Source of the DNA: Paenibacillus tritici
Lineage (GTDB): Bacteria > Bacillota > Bacilli > Paenibacillales > Paenibacillaceae
DNA length: 64,000 nt
Direction of reading: 5' to 3'
NCBI RefSeq assembly: GCF_013204885.1
Contig: NZ_JABMKX010000012.1
Span: 62,001-126,000, forward strand
Made by a program: the position numbers and the translations under genes. How positions within the stretch are numbered: the first letter of the stretch is position 1; each line of letters starts with the position of its first letter. Shown piece by piece: positions 9,062 through 17,663 of this stretch. Below the pieces are notes generated by a model. That model saw nothing but the letters and a program-made list of their open reading frames with translations. It was not told the origin of the DNA and did not search any database.

Positions 9062-9146
9062 ATAGATCAATAAATGGTGAGGATCGGTCATTGTTAGAAG
9101 GTTGACGATAATTTATTATAGGTCTCATATAATGAAAGCGTTACCA
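9062..9146 (+). promoter_or_regulatory. Promoter with ATAGATCAA operator box and cre site
   Basis: The -35 TTGTTA (9091-9096) and -10 TATTAT (9114-9119) are 17 bp apart. Directly upstream lies the box ATAGATCAA-N5-GGTG-N8-TCAT (9062-9091), whose last T is the first base of the -35. The same box with the same spacing is found at 19600-19630 and 53677-53706. A cre-like site, TGAAAGCGTTACCA (9133-9146, one mismatch to TGWAANCGNTNWCA), lies just downstream of the predicted start of transcription, a position suited to CcpA roadblock repression. Drives the importer genes 9188-12906. Confidence 0.72.
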
Positions 9147-9187
9147 ATAAGGCAAGGAACAAAGAGAATTCGATAAGGAGCGATGCT

Positions 9188-10102
9188 ATGCGCAGTCAGA
9201 GCATAAGAAGCAATTCTTTCCGGAAATTTCTTTACATTTCGCCCTTTATGATTCTACTTGCAGTATTTGCGTATTACCCGCTCTATGGATGGGTATACGC
9301 CTTCTTCGACTACACCCCGCCTATTCCGTTGTCCCAATCACCGTTTGTCGGCTTCAAATGGTTTCACTCTCTGGTTGAGAATCAGGTCAAGATTGATCAG
9401 CTGATGCAGGTCATCTGGAACACCTTCGGCATCAGCGGACTGGGTATTCTTTTCTCCTGGCTGCCTATGATCTTCGCCATCTTCCTGACCGAGATCAAGG
9501 CCGTCCGCTTCCGTAAATTCATTCAGACCGTAACCACGCTGCCTAACTTCATCAGTTGGGTACTCGTCTACTCCCTGGCCTTCTCCATGTTCTCCAGTGA
9601 AGGTATGGTCAACGGCTTCCTACACATGACGGGGCTGTCGGATAAGCCTGTGCTATTCCTGCAGAGCTCGGATCATGTCTGGCTTACCATGTGGTTCTGG
9701 GCGACCTGGAAGACACTCGGCTGGTCAGCAATCCTGTACATAGCCGCCATCATGGGCATTGACGAGTCGCTGTATGAAGCGGCTTATGTGGATGGTGCCA
9801 CCCGGATGCAGGTAATCCGGCATGTCGTATTGCCAAGTATGATGCCAACCTACTTCGTCCTGCTGATGCTCCAGATTGCCAGCTTCCTGAACAATGGACT
9901 GGAGCAATATTTCGTGTTCCAGAATGCGTTTAACAAGGACACTATTCAGGTTCTTGATCTATATGTGTATAACCTCGCCATGGGCGGCGGCAGCTATTCC
10001 GTCTCCGTTGCGATCAGTATGCTGAAGAGTGTGATTAGCGTGGTGCTTCTCTTTTCGGTGAACGGGCTGTCCAAAATGCTGAGAGGAGAGGGCATTGTAT
10101 GA
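9188..10102 (+). CDS. Sugar ABC transporter permease (LplB type)
   Basis: A 304-residue permease with a short basic N-terminus and six hydrophobic helices. The coupling loop near residues 195-215 reads YEAAYVDGATRMQVIRHVVL, typical of the LplB/YteP branch used by Paenibacillus and Bacillus for plant oligosaccharides. First gene of a three-gene importer operon. The following permease starts inside its stop codon (ATGA overlap). The ATPase must come from elsewhere in the genome. Confidence 0.92.
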   Translation: MRSQSIRSNSFRKFLYISPFMILLAVFAYYPLYGWVYAFFDYTPPIPLSQSPFVGFKWFHSLVENQVKIDQLMQVIWNTFGISGLGILFSWLPMIFAIFLTEIKAVRFRKFIQTVTTLPNFISWVLVYSLAFSMFSSEGMVNGFLHMTGLSDKPVLFLQSSDHVWLTMWFWATWKTLGWSAILYIAAIMGIDESLYEAAYVDGATRMQVIRHVVLPSMMPTYFVLLMLQIASFLNNGLEQYFVFQNAFNKDTIQVLDLYVYNLAMGGGSYSVSVAISMLKSVISVVLLFSVNGLSKMLRGEGIV

Positions 10103-11064
10103 GTGACAACCAGACCAGTCTTACGCCAAACACCCGGGAGATCGACATCACCAAAAAAACGGTCAAAATGCAAGTCAGCGCTACCGATAAAATCATCTCT
10201 ACTATTATCTATATCCTGTTCTCACTGTTCGCCTTCATCTGCGTTTATCCGTTCTATTCGATCATTATCAATACCATCAGCGCGAACGACCTCAGTGCCA
10301 AGGGTGAGATTATCTTCTGGCCGAAGGGGATTCATTTCCAGAACTATGTCGATGTCTTCAAAATCCCGGGTCTGGGCAATGCGTTTATGATCTCCCTCGG
10401 AAGAACGGTGATCGGTACGCTGCTGACGGTCGGCGCTTCGGCCTTTCTCGGATTCATGTTCGCCCAGGAGGACATGTGGGGCAAGAAATTCTGGTACCGC
10501 TTCACCATCATCACGATGTTCTTCAATGCCGGGATCATCCCGTGGTATCTGACCATGAGATCATTGCATCTGACGGACAACTTCCTGGCTTACATTCTTC
10601 CGTCCGTTGTTGCTCCTTTCTTCATTATCCTGGTCAAAACCTTCGTGGAAGCTACACCGAAGGAGCTCCAGCAGGCGGCCAGCATTGACGGTGCCGGGAT
10701 TTTCACAATATTCTACAAGGTCATTCTGCCGATCAGCAAGCCGATCCTTGCAACCGTTGCCATCTTCTCGGCGGTCAACCAGTGGAACTCCTTCCAGGAC
10801 ACGCTGCTCCTGGTGACAGACAGCAAGTTATACAGCCTGCAGTTCATTCTGTATAACTACATCAATCAGGCGAGCTCCTTGTCCACCATGGTCAATCTGC
10901 AGAATGCCGGATCTACGGCGATGGCTACACTGGCGACCAAGCAGACCTCTACCTCCATCCGCATGACGGTTACCATTATCGTAGTCGCACCCATTCTGCT
11001 GGTCTATCCGATCTTCCAGAGATTTTTCGTCAAAGGAATTATAATTGGTGCAGTCAAAGGCTGA
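10099..11064 (+). CDS. Sugar ABC transporter permease (YtcP/LplC type)
   Basis: A 321-residue partner permease with a polar 30-residue N-terminus, six helices, a coupling loop near 192-212 (QQAASIDGAGIFTIFYKVIL) and the characteristic C-terminus FFVKGIIIGAVKG of the YtcP/LplC family. Overlaps the LplB-type gene by 4 nt, which implies fixed stoichiometry of the two channel subunits. Substrate not readable; the shared operator box with two GH43 genes points to xylan- or arabinan-type oligosaccharides. Confidence 0.92.
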   Translation: MSDNQTSLTPNTREIDITKKTVKMQVSATDKIISTIIYILFSLFAFICVYPFYSIIINTISANDLSAKGEIIFWPKGIHFQNYVDVFKIPGLGNAFMISLGRTVIGTLLTVGASAFLGFMFAQEDMWGKKFWYRFTIITMFFNAGIIPWYLTMRSLHLTDNFLAYILPSVVAPFFIILVKTFVEATPKELQQAASIDGAGIFTIFYKVILPISKPILATVAIFSAVNQWNSFQDTLLLVTDSKLYSLQFILYNYINQASSLSTMVNLQNAGSTAMATLATKQTSTSIRMTVTIIVVAPILLVYPIFQRFFVKGIIIGAVKG

Positions 11065-11109
11065 TACGCCTGCGCCATTATGATACATTAATCATTCGGG
11101 GGGCTACTC

Positions 11110-12906
11110 ATGAGAACACACCTTAAGCTGGGAAGAAAGTACACGCTGTTGCTCGGGACGACCATCCTGCTGGTAACAACGGTACTAAGCGGATGCAGCG
11201 GGAATTCCAACAATGCAGGACCTGCTGCCGGGACGGCCGAACCAGGGACACCTGCGCAGTCATCCGATCCGGGCACAAGTACAGGCATTGATCACAGCAA
11301 ACCACTAACCATTACGGTATTCGACAACGCAGCGAACTATCAGGGTGAACAGACCGGGTGGTACGGCAAGCTGCTCAAAGACAAGTTCAATATCACACTG
11401 AACATTCTGGCTCCACAGGTAGCCGGCGATCAGTTGTACAAGACCCGTTCGGCCTCGGGAGACCTCGGAGACCTGCTGATTATTGAGAACAGCCAGCTTG
11501 AGGAATTGATTCCGGCGGGGATGATTATGGATCTTACGGACCTGATCAAGAATACGGAGCATCTGTCCAAGTATGTAGACAATCACTTCAAGCCGTTCAA
11601 TGTGGCCTTCGAGAAGCAGAATCCCGATGGTAAAATCTATGCCCTGCCGGCCTTCACCGCCGATACTTCGCCAACGACCTTCTCAGAAGAGCTGCCCTAC
11701 TCCAGCCCGATTCTGCCTTGGGACTATTACAAGGGAATCGGCGCGCCTAAGCTGAACAATCTGAACGATCTGATGACCGCCCTGAAGGACATGCAGGCCA
11801 AATATCCGAAGACCCCGGACGGCAAGCCGATTGTTCCGATTACCCTGTGGAAGGACTGGGACGGGGGGAGTATGGAGAATGTCCGCTGGCTGAGCAACTG
11901 GTATGGCTTCGAGCAGCCGAATGGAACGACAACCATTCAACTGAATGCCAAAGGTGATATCGTTCCGATTGTGGACGACAACAGTATGTACAAGAAAATT
12001 CTGCAATTCTACTATGATGCCAACAAGATGGGCCTCGTCGACCCGGACTCTCCTTCCCAGGACTGGAACAAGGTATCTGAGAAGCTGACCAACAAGCAGG
12101 TAATGCTCCTGTGGTATTCCTGGCAGAGAGGCTTCTACAACACGATTGAGAGAGGCAACCAGGGCGACGGCAACGTAGCCGTTCCAATTGCGGACACCCA
12201 CCTGATTCAGAACAGTGATGCTTACTTCGGGAACGGAAGAGTATTTGCCATCGGCGCCAAAGCGAAAGAACCGGAAAGAATCATGGAACTGATGGACTGG
12301 ATGTCTTCTCCTGAAGGTCTGCGCTACTACACCAACGGCTTCGAAGGCTTCAACTATGAAAAAACACCTGACGGCAAATTCAAGCTGACCGAAGTCGGCC
12401 AAACAGCATTCCAGGAAAATACCCCTGTCCCGGATGAGTACGGCGGCGGCGGTTATCAGGACGGCCAGAGCAAGGTGAACTCGATGATTATGAGTGATTT
12501 CGTAGTCGACCCTGATACCAAGGAATTCTACAACAGCACCTACTGGGCCTCCACCATCGAAGCCAACAAAACAGCGCTGACTACAGACTGGCAGAAGACC
12601 TATGACGCGGCCACTCCGACCGAATACTATCAGAAGAACAACATGATTGATATCGTACCTAACATCAACACAAGTCTCGGCTCCGATTCTTCAGAGGTCA
12701 AGAACAAACGCAGCCAGATCTCCGATTATGTCAAGAACACCTCCTGGAAAATGATCTTCGCCAAGGATCAGGCCGAATTCGACCAGCTCTGGACGAAGCT
12801 CAAGAGCGATGTCGAAGGCCTCGGCTGGAATGATGTCTTCGCTGTGGACAAAGAAAGAGCAGACAAAATCGTCAAAATGCGTGCCGATGCCATTGCCAAT
12901 AAGTAA
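11110..12906 (+). CDS. Solute-binding lipoprotein of the LplA type
   Basis: A 598-residue lipoprotein. A basic N-terminus, a hydrophobic core and the lipobox LSGC (about residues 27-30) are followed by a Gly/Ala/Pro/Thr linker. The size and features such as GKIYALPAF and PERIMELMDWMSSPEGLRYY fit the large LplA/YtcQ-type binding proteins. It captures the oligosaccharide for the two preceding permeases. The spacing of 45 nt and a GGGGGG-type ribosome site support the ATG. Here the binding protein is the last gene of the operon, whereas in the other three importers of the window it comes first. Confidence 0.92.
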   Translation: MRTHLKLGRKYTLLLGTTILLVTTVLSGCSGNSNNAGPAAGTAEPGTPAQSSDPGTSTGIDHSKPLTITVFDNAANYQGEQTGWYGKLLKDKFNITLNILAPQVAGDQLYKTRSASGDLGDLLIIENSQLEELIPAGMIMDLTDLIKNTEHLSKYVDNHFKPFNVAFEKQNPDGKIYALPAFTADTSPTTFSEELPYSSPILPWDYYKGIGAPKLNNLNDLMTALKDMQAKYPKTPDGKPIVPITLWKDWDGGSMENVRWLSNWYGFEQPNGTTTIQLNAKGDIVPIVDDNSMYKKILQFYYDANKMGLVDPDSPSQDWNKVSEKLTNKQVMLLWYSWQRGFYNTIERGNQGDGNVAVPIADTHLIQNSDAYFGNGRVFAIGAKAKEPERIMELMDWMSSPEGLRYYTNGFEGFNYEKTPDGKFKLTEVGQTAFQENTPVPDEYGGGGYQDGQSKVNSMIMSDFVVDPDTKEFYNSTYWASTIEANKTALTTDWQKTYDAATPTEYYQKNNMIDIVPNINTSLGSDSSEVKNKRSQISDYVKNTSWKMIFAKDQAEFDQLWTKLKSDVEGLGWNDVFAVDKERADKIVKMRADAIANK

Positions 12907-12948
12907 GCAAATGAGCGTTACTGCGTAAGCTGTAAAAGTAAAAGAAGA

Positions 12949-12995
12949 GGCAGCCCCAGAGCCATCTACATGGCTTGGGTCTGCCTTTTTCGCGC
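12949..12995 (+). terminator. Rho-independent terminator of the 9188-12906 operon
   Basis: AGGCAG-CCC...GAGCCAT pairs with ATGGCTT-GGG-TCTGCCT around a short CTAC loop, followed by TTTTT. It begins about 42 nt after the stop codon of the lipoprotein gene. Confidence 0.85.
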
Positions 12996-13019
12996 TTAAG
13001 TATGTAAAGCAACTTCTCC

Positions 13020-13190
13020 GGCCTAGTGCCGCCCAATTCCGGCCAATTGAGTTCCTCGTCGGCAACCTGCCTACTCCTAACCAGCCAATCAAGCCCTCAC
13101 CACCAACCTGCCTACTCCTAACCAGCCAATCGCCCCCTCACTACCAACCTGCCTACCGTGCTCCAGGCAATTAAGCCCCCTCGTCGGCAA
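13020..13190. repeat. 41-bp tandem repeats (about three units)
   Basis: The motif CAACCTGCCTACtCCTAACC recurs at 13063, 13104 and (degenerate) 13145, exactly 41 bp apart; a more distant unit may precede it. This fills the first part of the gene-free stretch 12907-13447 and leads directly into the dispersed element at 13190. Confidence 0.8.
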
Positions 13191-13376
13191 GCAAGTGGAA
13201 AAAGGTAGCTTAAATTAGCGGTTTCCGTCGTTTGCAGATAAGCAAGTGGAAAAACAGCATCTAATTTCATTGTTTTTCCCAATTTGGTTGAATTGTGATG
13301 GATTAAGTGTTGTTTTTCCAACTACTGTTCCCGGAAGGCAAGTTTGTCCACCAGCAAGTGTATAAAATCCAACTGC
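13190..13376 (+). repeat. Dispersed intergenic element, copy 1
   Basis: Begins with two GCAAGTGGAAAAA units at 13191 and 13242 (51 bp apart) and continues with ATTAAGTGTTGTTTTTCC (13302) and CAGCAAGTGTATAAAATCC. The same order of motifs recurs at 20881-21075 on this strand and at 63382-63568 on the other strand. No open frame with a ribosome site was seen. The rest of 12907-13447 holds the terminator and the 41-bp repeats only. Confidence 0.7.
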
Positions 13377-13447
13377 TATTTCCTCACAATGTCCTCATGA
13401 TCGCGTACCGTGCAGTCTTGTGCGATCGGTGGACGTAGGTGAGTGGA

Positions 13448-14233
13448 TTAGGAGAAAATAAGCTGCGAGAACTGATACAGGCCGTTCTTCCAGACCGGCC
13501 AGTCGTGGTCGCCCTGCTCTTCCACCCAGATATGCGGTACGTTATGCTCAGCGAAATAGGCATGGGTGCGGTCGCTGACATACTTGAGGCTGTCCCGATC
13601 TCCGCAGGATAACCAGAGCAGGCTAAGCGCTGCGGACACCTTCTGCGGATCGGGCACCAGCAGTTCCGGCTCCTTTGTATTGGGGGCTGGGGAGAACGCC
13701 CCGATCCAGGCGAACCGGTCCAGGTTGTTCAATCCCATGTTGAGCGATTGCCCGCCACCCATGGATAATCCGGCCAGGGCACGATACATCCGGTCTGTCA
13801 GGACTGAATAATTCGCTTCTATATAAGGGATAAGATCGTTCAGCAGATCGGACTCAAATGTTGCAAAGGCCGCCACCTTGTCAGGAGCAAAAATATCGCC
13901 TTCCGGCCGGTCATTCAGCATCGCGCGGCCGTTAGGCAGCACAACAATCATTGGCTTCAGCAACTGATCGGCATACAGATTGTCCAGGATGATCTGCGGT
14001 TTTCCGTGAATATACCATTCGTCCTCATCCCCGCCGATCCCATGCAGCAGGTATAAGACGCTGTATTTCTCTGCGCTGGAATATCCCGGCGGTGTATATA
14101 CCCGGGCCTTCCGGGTGTTGCCTACTGTGGCAGAGGGATATTCTATCATCGTGATCTCGCCACGCTTGATTCCTTCCCTCTCCTGTTCATAGCCTGGCTT
14201 TTGTGTCAAATACTTCAGATTATTCCCGTTCAA
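13448..14233 (-). CDS. Cytoplasmic CE1-like carbohydrate esterase (alpha/beta hydrolase)
   Basis: A 261-residue esterase of the Esterase-D/feruloyl-esterase-like group (CE1-like). It shows YLLHGIGGDEDEW (oxyanion region), the nucleophile elbow GLSMGG (Ser at about 156), a candidate acid in CGDRDS (about 212) and the His in GDHDWPVW (about 244), which together make a complete triad. There is no signal peptide, so it would remove acetyl or feruloyl groups from imported xylo-oligosaccharides in the cytoplasm (inference). The start is a TTG behind a GAGGG site. It is transcribed on its own or after the GNAT gene, 158 nt away. Confidence 0.8.
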   Translation of the reverse strand: MNGNNLKYLTQKPGYEQEREGIKRGEITMIEYPSATVGNTRKARVYTPPGYSSAEKYSVLYLLHGIGGDEDEWYIHGKPQIILDNLYADQLLKPMIVVLPNGRAMLNDRPEGDIFAPDKVAAFATFESDLLNDLIPYIEANYSVLTDRMYRALAGLSMGGGQSLNMGLNNLDRFAWIGAFSPAPNTKEPELLVPDPQKVSAALSLLWLSCGDRDSLKYVSDRTHAYFAEHNVPHIWVEEQGDHDWPVWKNGLYQFSQLIFS

Positions 14234-14269
14234 TGGCCCTCATTCCTCTCTGTGAATGTATGTATACTG

Positions 14270-14298
14270 CACACTTTGTTTATTCGATAAACAAAGTG
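14270..14298. promoter_or_regulatory. Perfect 12-bp inverted repeat upstream of the esterase
   Basis: ACACTTTGTTTA-TTCGA-TAAACAAAGTGT, 36 nt upstream of the esterase start and about 95 nt after the GNAT stop codon. It is AT-rich with a symmetric centre and no T-run, which suits a repressor operator better than a terminator. It could also be a weak bidirectional terminator. Confidence 0.5.
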
Positions 14299-14391
14299 TA
14301 AAATCCTGCTGAGGAACCTGTTGCAGAGAAATATAAGAGAAATATATATGTAGGATAAACGGCCTTCTACATTGTACAGTCCCGACTGTAT

Positions 14392-15282
14392 TTAACTTTC
14401 GTATACATATGAATGAATAGGAGTAGTCTCTACAGGCAGCAGGGATTGATATAGAGCATTAGCCTCAGCAGAAAAACCTGTAATATAAGCAGTTGTCACA
14501 CCTTGCTCCTTCAGCCGCAAGAAGCAGGCAGTCACAACCGCCTTGCCGAATCCGCGTTTCCGGTAATCGGGGTGGGTCCCAATGGTCTCTATGACCGCAA
14601 TCCCGTTATCCTGATCCACGAACCCGAAACAGAAGGCAATATGCCGGCCCTTATCATCAACCACAGAGAAATCAAGCTCCGCAAGATAGGACGGCAGAGT
14701 TTTCCTCCAATACTCTACCTTGACTGGGCCGGAATCAGACGGAGAGAAGATCTTTTCAATCAACTCGCCCTTCGATTCTTCGTCTGCCCCTTCCGCCATG
14801 CACCGGATGTAGAAGCCTACTTCCAGGTTCAAAGTGTACTCAGTATGCATAAGATCGTATCTTCTTGTATTTCCGATATGGGAATCCTGCACAAAACCAT
14901 GGTCTAATAATGCCTGAACCTCCAGACCATAGGGATAACAATCGGTGTTGAGCTTCTTTTTCTCCTTGCCCCATACATTCCGGGTCCATGCAACCATCTC
15001 ACCCGCCAGATGCGGGTAATCCGGATGAACGATTAAACTAAAGAAACTGCCCCCAGATTCGGAAATGAACAGACCTGTTATCTCACCGGCTTCATTCTTC
15101 CATAGGTGTGCATTATGCTCCATGAAATTAGGGTCTACACTTTTGGGAGCTTCGTACCGATTCCAGAACTCAAATCTGACAAATTCCCAAGTTTGAAGCT
15201 TACCTGTCAAGGTTACCATTTTTCTTAAAAAGGTACGGACATTGCTGAAACTTTCCGTGGTGTCACTATACTTTTCATTCAT
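14392..15282 (-). CDS. GNAT family N-acetyltransferase, two-domain
   Basis: A 296-residue protein. The C-terminal half (about 150-296) carries a clear acetyl-CoA site: ETIGTHPDYRKRGFGKAVV contains the R-x-x-G-x-G/A loop of motif A, followed by the FSAEANALYQSL motif B region. The N-terminal half (about 20-140) has the outline of a second, degenerate GNAT domain. The acceptor is unknown. It lies among sugar-catabolic genes, but nothing ties it to them functionally. The ATG has a GGAG site 8 nt upstream. Confidence 0.85.
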   Translation of the reverse strand: MNEKYSDTTESFSNVRTFLRKMVTLTGKLQTWEFVRFEFWNRYEAPKSVDPNFMEHNAHLWKNEAGEITGLFISESGGSFFSLIVHPDYPHLAGEMVAWTRNVWGKEKKKLNTDCYPYGLEVQALLDHGFVQDSHIGNTRRYDLMHTEYTLNLEVGFYIRCMAEGADEESKGELIEKIFSPSDSGPVKVEYWRKTLPSYLAELDFSVVDDKGRHIAFCFGFVDQDNGIAVIETIGTHPDYRKRGFGKAVVTACFLRLKEQGVTTAYITGFSAEANALYQSLLPVETTPIHSYVYES

Positions 15283-15361
15283 TCCTTCTTCTCCATTCTG
15301 CTCTCATAATTTCACTTCGTTTCAATTATATATGATAGTCTTCCTTTTTATAGGTATAGAT

Positions 15362-15373
15362 TTGTTATAACAA
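15362..15373. promoter_or_regulatory. TTGTTATAACAA palindrome upstream of the GNAT gene
   Basis: A perfect 12-bp palindrome about 80 nt upstream of the GNAT start, in an AT-rich stretch with TATAAA- and TATAAT-like hexamers on the minus strand. A possible operator or promoter part; no consensus promoter with good spacing could be fixed. Confidence 0.3.
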
Positions 15374-15407
15374 TTTGTTCTATTGCACTCTGCATAGGAC
15401 ACAGCAA

Positions 15408-15432
15408 AAAGCCTGTCCCCAGGGACAAGCTT
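15408..15432 (-). terminator. Rho-independent terminator after the GH120 gene
   Basis: On the minus strand AAGC-T-TGTCCC pairs with GGGACA-G-GCTT around a tiny loop and runs into TTTTTG. It lies 13 nt beyond the stop codon of the GH120 gene. Confidence 0.8.
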
Positions 15433-15445
15433 GCAGTAATCTCTG

Positions 15446-17470
15446 TTACAGCACAATCTTCACTGGACTATTATCCAATAATTCAAACGGTCCGGGAGTC
15501 ACACGGGTATCCGGGCGCTGCTTACCGAAGAAGTCACGGTCGAAACGGTAAGGGGAGCCATCCGGTTCCTCATAATACATCTCGGCATGGTGGGTTCTGC
15601 CCAGCAGATTCGTGGTGACTACTGTAGGCGCTGCTGCACGCAGCAGCTCAGGGTTCACAATGTGCACCTGCACCTTGCCCGAAGCCGGATCAACCTCGAT
15701 CTCAAGTCCCTTATCGGCATAGACCTTAGCATTCGGCTCATGCGTACCCGGCACAGCGTCTTTCAAATACAGATTGCCCTGGATCGCTACAGGCAGCGCC
15801 ATCTGTTCGGGATGGAACGGCTTCCCGGCTTCAACCATCGCCTTAATCTCTTCCTTGGTGTATTCCCACCACTGCTTGTCCAGGGAACCCGGATAATCGT
15901 TGTACCCGCCCAGCCCGACAGGATGGAGATAACAGCGGGAATTATCCGGGATACCGTCCATCATCCGTTCACCGTTATCGTTAAGGCTCTCTCTTGAAGC
16001 AAGCGGAAGATGCTCGAAGAACGTCATCGGCAGCGGCTCGTTGCCCGGATCGTCATCACGCAGGAAGATATTGTTGTAATACTTGTCGTCGCCGCCCGTG
16101 AAATTACTGTACCCGGCTACCGCCGTCTCATGGGGCATATGGTACGGAGTATAGCGGGTAAGCTCAGAACGCACCACAAACTTGCCGGCGAACAAATTGT
16201 GAACAAACGCCCCGCCTTGGGCCATATTACGGAAGTTCATCGGCGACAGGAACAGATTGTGATCGACCATATAAGGGCCATGGCAGACCTCCATGAAGAA
16301 ATCCTCGGACAGACTATCATAAAAAATATTCCGGCTGATACGGGTGCCTTGCGCCTGCCAATCCAGCCATAACGCGCGGTAGCAGCTATAAATGGCGTTC
16401 TCACAGATCTGTGTGTCCAGCGCGGCATGAAGCTTGATTCCCCCCACCTCTGCGCCGTGGAATATACGTTTGTGGTGGATGTTATAAATGCGGTTCTGAT
16501 AGATCCGGCTAAAAGCGGCGCCTAAATGTCCAACGATTCCAGCCTGCTCACAATCGTGAATGACATTGTTGCGGACGATATGACTTCCAATGTTGTCCTT
16601 ATGCCAATCCTGGCGCAGCGCCCGGAAAATAACCTCCTGCTCGCGTTGCGTTCCGCCTTTGCTGCGGCGATCCGACCATTCGTTATGTCCGGTCGATATT
16701 TCTTTGCCAAGACTGATCCCTGTGCATTTGGACTCACTGATATGGTTATCTTCAATAATCCAGCCCTTGCTCCAATGAGGACCTATAAGCCCTTCCTGCA
16801 ACGCCGTTGGCGGTGCCCACTGCGGCGAGGCCTGCCGGAGCGTAAAGCCCCTGACCGTTATGTAGCTGCGGCCGGTCTTCTCAGGCCAGAAGCAATAGGG
16901 GCGGACATTAATTTCCACGTTCTCATTGCGAGGATCTCTGCCGCCGAAATTCGCCCAGATTCGGGTGAAGGCAGCATCAGCTTCCGCATACCACTGCAGC
17001 AAAGAATCCTCCGCATATTTGGCCTGCGGCCATACCTCGGGATTACGCAGCTTGTCCACTCCATCACATTCATACAGGGATTTGCCGTCAAGGTATACAT
17101 CTCCCAAATGCGGCTCGAACGCACCTTCAAACAGCCAGTCTCCGTATAATTTAACCTTATAAGGGTTGCGGACAGTAAAGAGGGTATTAGGCACCTTCGT
17201 GCTCCAGACACCATCTCCTTCATCTTGCCAGTCGGCTACCGGCTCAGCACCGGTTATCACCACTTCCCCATCTCCTGCAGATTGATAGACAATCCGCTGT
17301 TCCTCCGTGCCGCCATTGGCGGGACTGACCCATTCCCTGTAGATCCCCGCATGTACTGTAATAATATCTCCCGGCAGTGCAAGCGCCGCAGCGCGGGAAA
17401 TGGAGCGGAAAGGTTGTTCTGCCGTACCCGGCGCCTGATCGCTCCCTTGAATAGCAACATGATATTCCAT
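15446..17470 (-). CDS. GH120 beta-xylosidase (parallel beta-helix)
   Basis: A 674-residue enzyme of the GH120 type (family knowledge: Thermoanaerobacterium XylC). The N-terminus MEYHVAIQGSDQAPGT, the block GLIGPHWSKGWIIEDN and the repeated N-x-I right-handed beta-helix turns match that family. The two catalytic acids are present: Asp370 in LWLDWQAQGT and Glu394 in FMEVCHGPYMVDHN. There is no signal peptide, so it would release xylose from imported xylo-oligosaccharides in the cytoplasm. It follows the GH43/Ig gene by 193 nt on the same strand and may share its promoter. A terminator follows. Confidence 0.9.
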   Translation of the reverse strand: MEYHVAIQGSDQAPGTAEQPFRSISRAAALALPGDIITVHAGIYREWVSPANGGTEEQRIVYQSAGDGEVVITGAEPVADWQDEGDGVWSTKVPNTLFTVRNPYKVKLYGDWLFEGAFEPHLGDVYLDGKSLYECDGVDKLRNPEVWPQAKYAEDSLLQWYAEADAAFTRIWANFGGRDPRNENVEINVRPYCFWPEKTGRSYITVRGFTLRQASPQWAPPTALQEGLIGPHWSKGWIIEDNHISESKCTGISLGKEISTGHNEWSDRRSKGGTQREQEVIFRALRQDWHKDNIGSHIVRNNVIHDCEQAGIVGHLGAAFSRIYQNRIYNIHHKRIFHGAEVGGIKLHAALDTQICENAIYSCYRALWLDWQAQGTRISRNIFYDSLSEDFFMEVCHGPYMVDHNLFLSPMNFRNMAQGGAFVHNLFAGKFVVRSELTRYTPYHMPHETAVAGYSNFTGGDDKYYNNIFLRDDDPGNEPLPMTFFEHLPLASRESLNDNGERMMDGIPDNSRCYLHPVGLGGYNDYPGSLDKQWWEYTKEEIKAMVEAGKPFHPEQMALPVAIQGNLYLKDAVPGTHEPNAKVYADKGLEIEVDPASGKVQVHIVNPELLRAAAPTVVTTNLLGRTHHAEMYYEEPDGSPYRFDRDFFGKQRPDTRVTPGPFELLDNSPVKIVL

Positions 17471-17663
17471 TATATAAATCCTCCTCTTCCCTACAAGTCA
17501 TCTGCAAATCATTATACCATTTATAGGAATGGCTTTAGTAGATTGATAGCGTTGTCTGCTCCGTGTTAACGGCAACTCCGAAACCAAGGAACCTCCGGCC
17601 TATGTGAAGGGTCAAGGGTTCCAGGATTATAGTGAGACGCTTATACGGTTAGCCACCTGCAGT

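Noticed and set aside
9102..9133. Promoter TTGACG with TATAAT for the importer operon
   Set aside because: The spacer would be 20 bp; TTGTTA-N17-TATTAT at 9091-9119 fits better and matches the other two promoters with the operator box.
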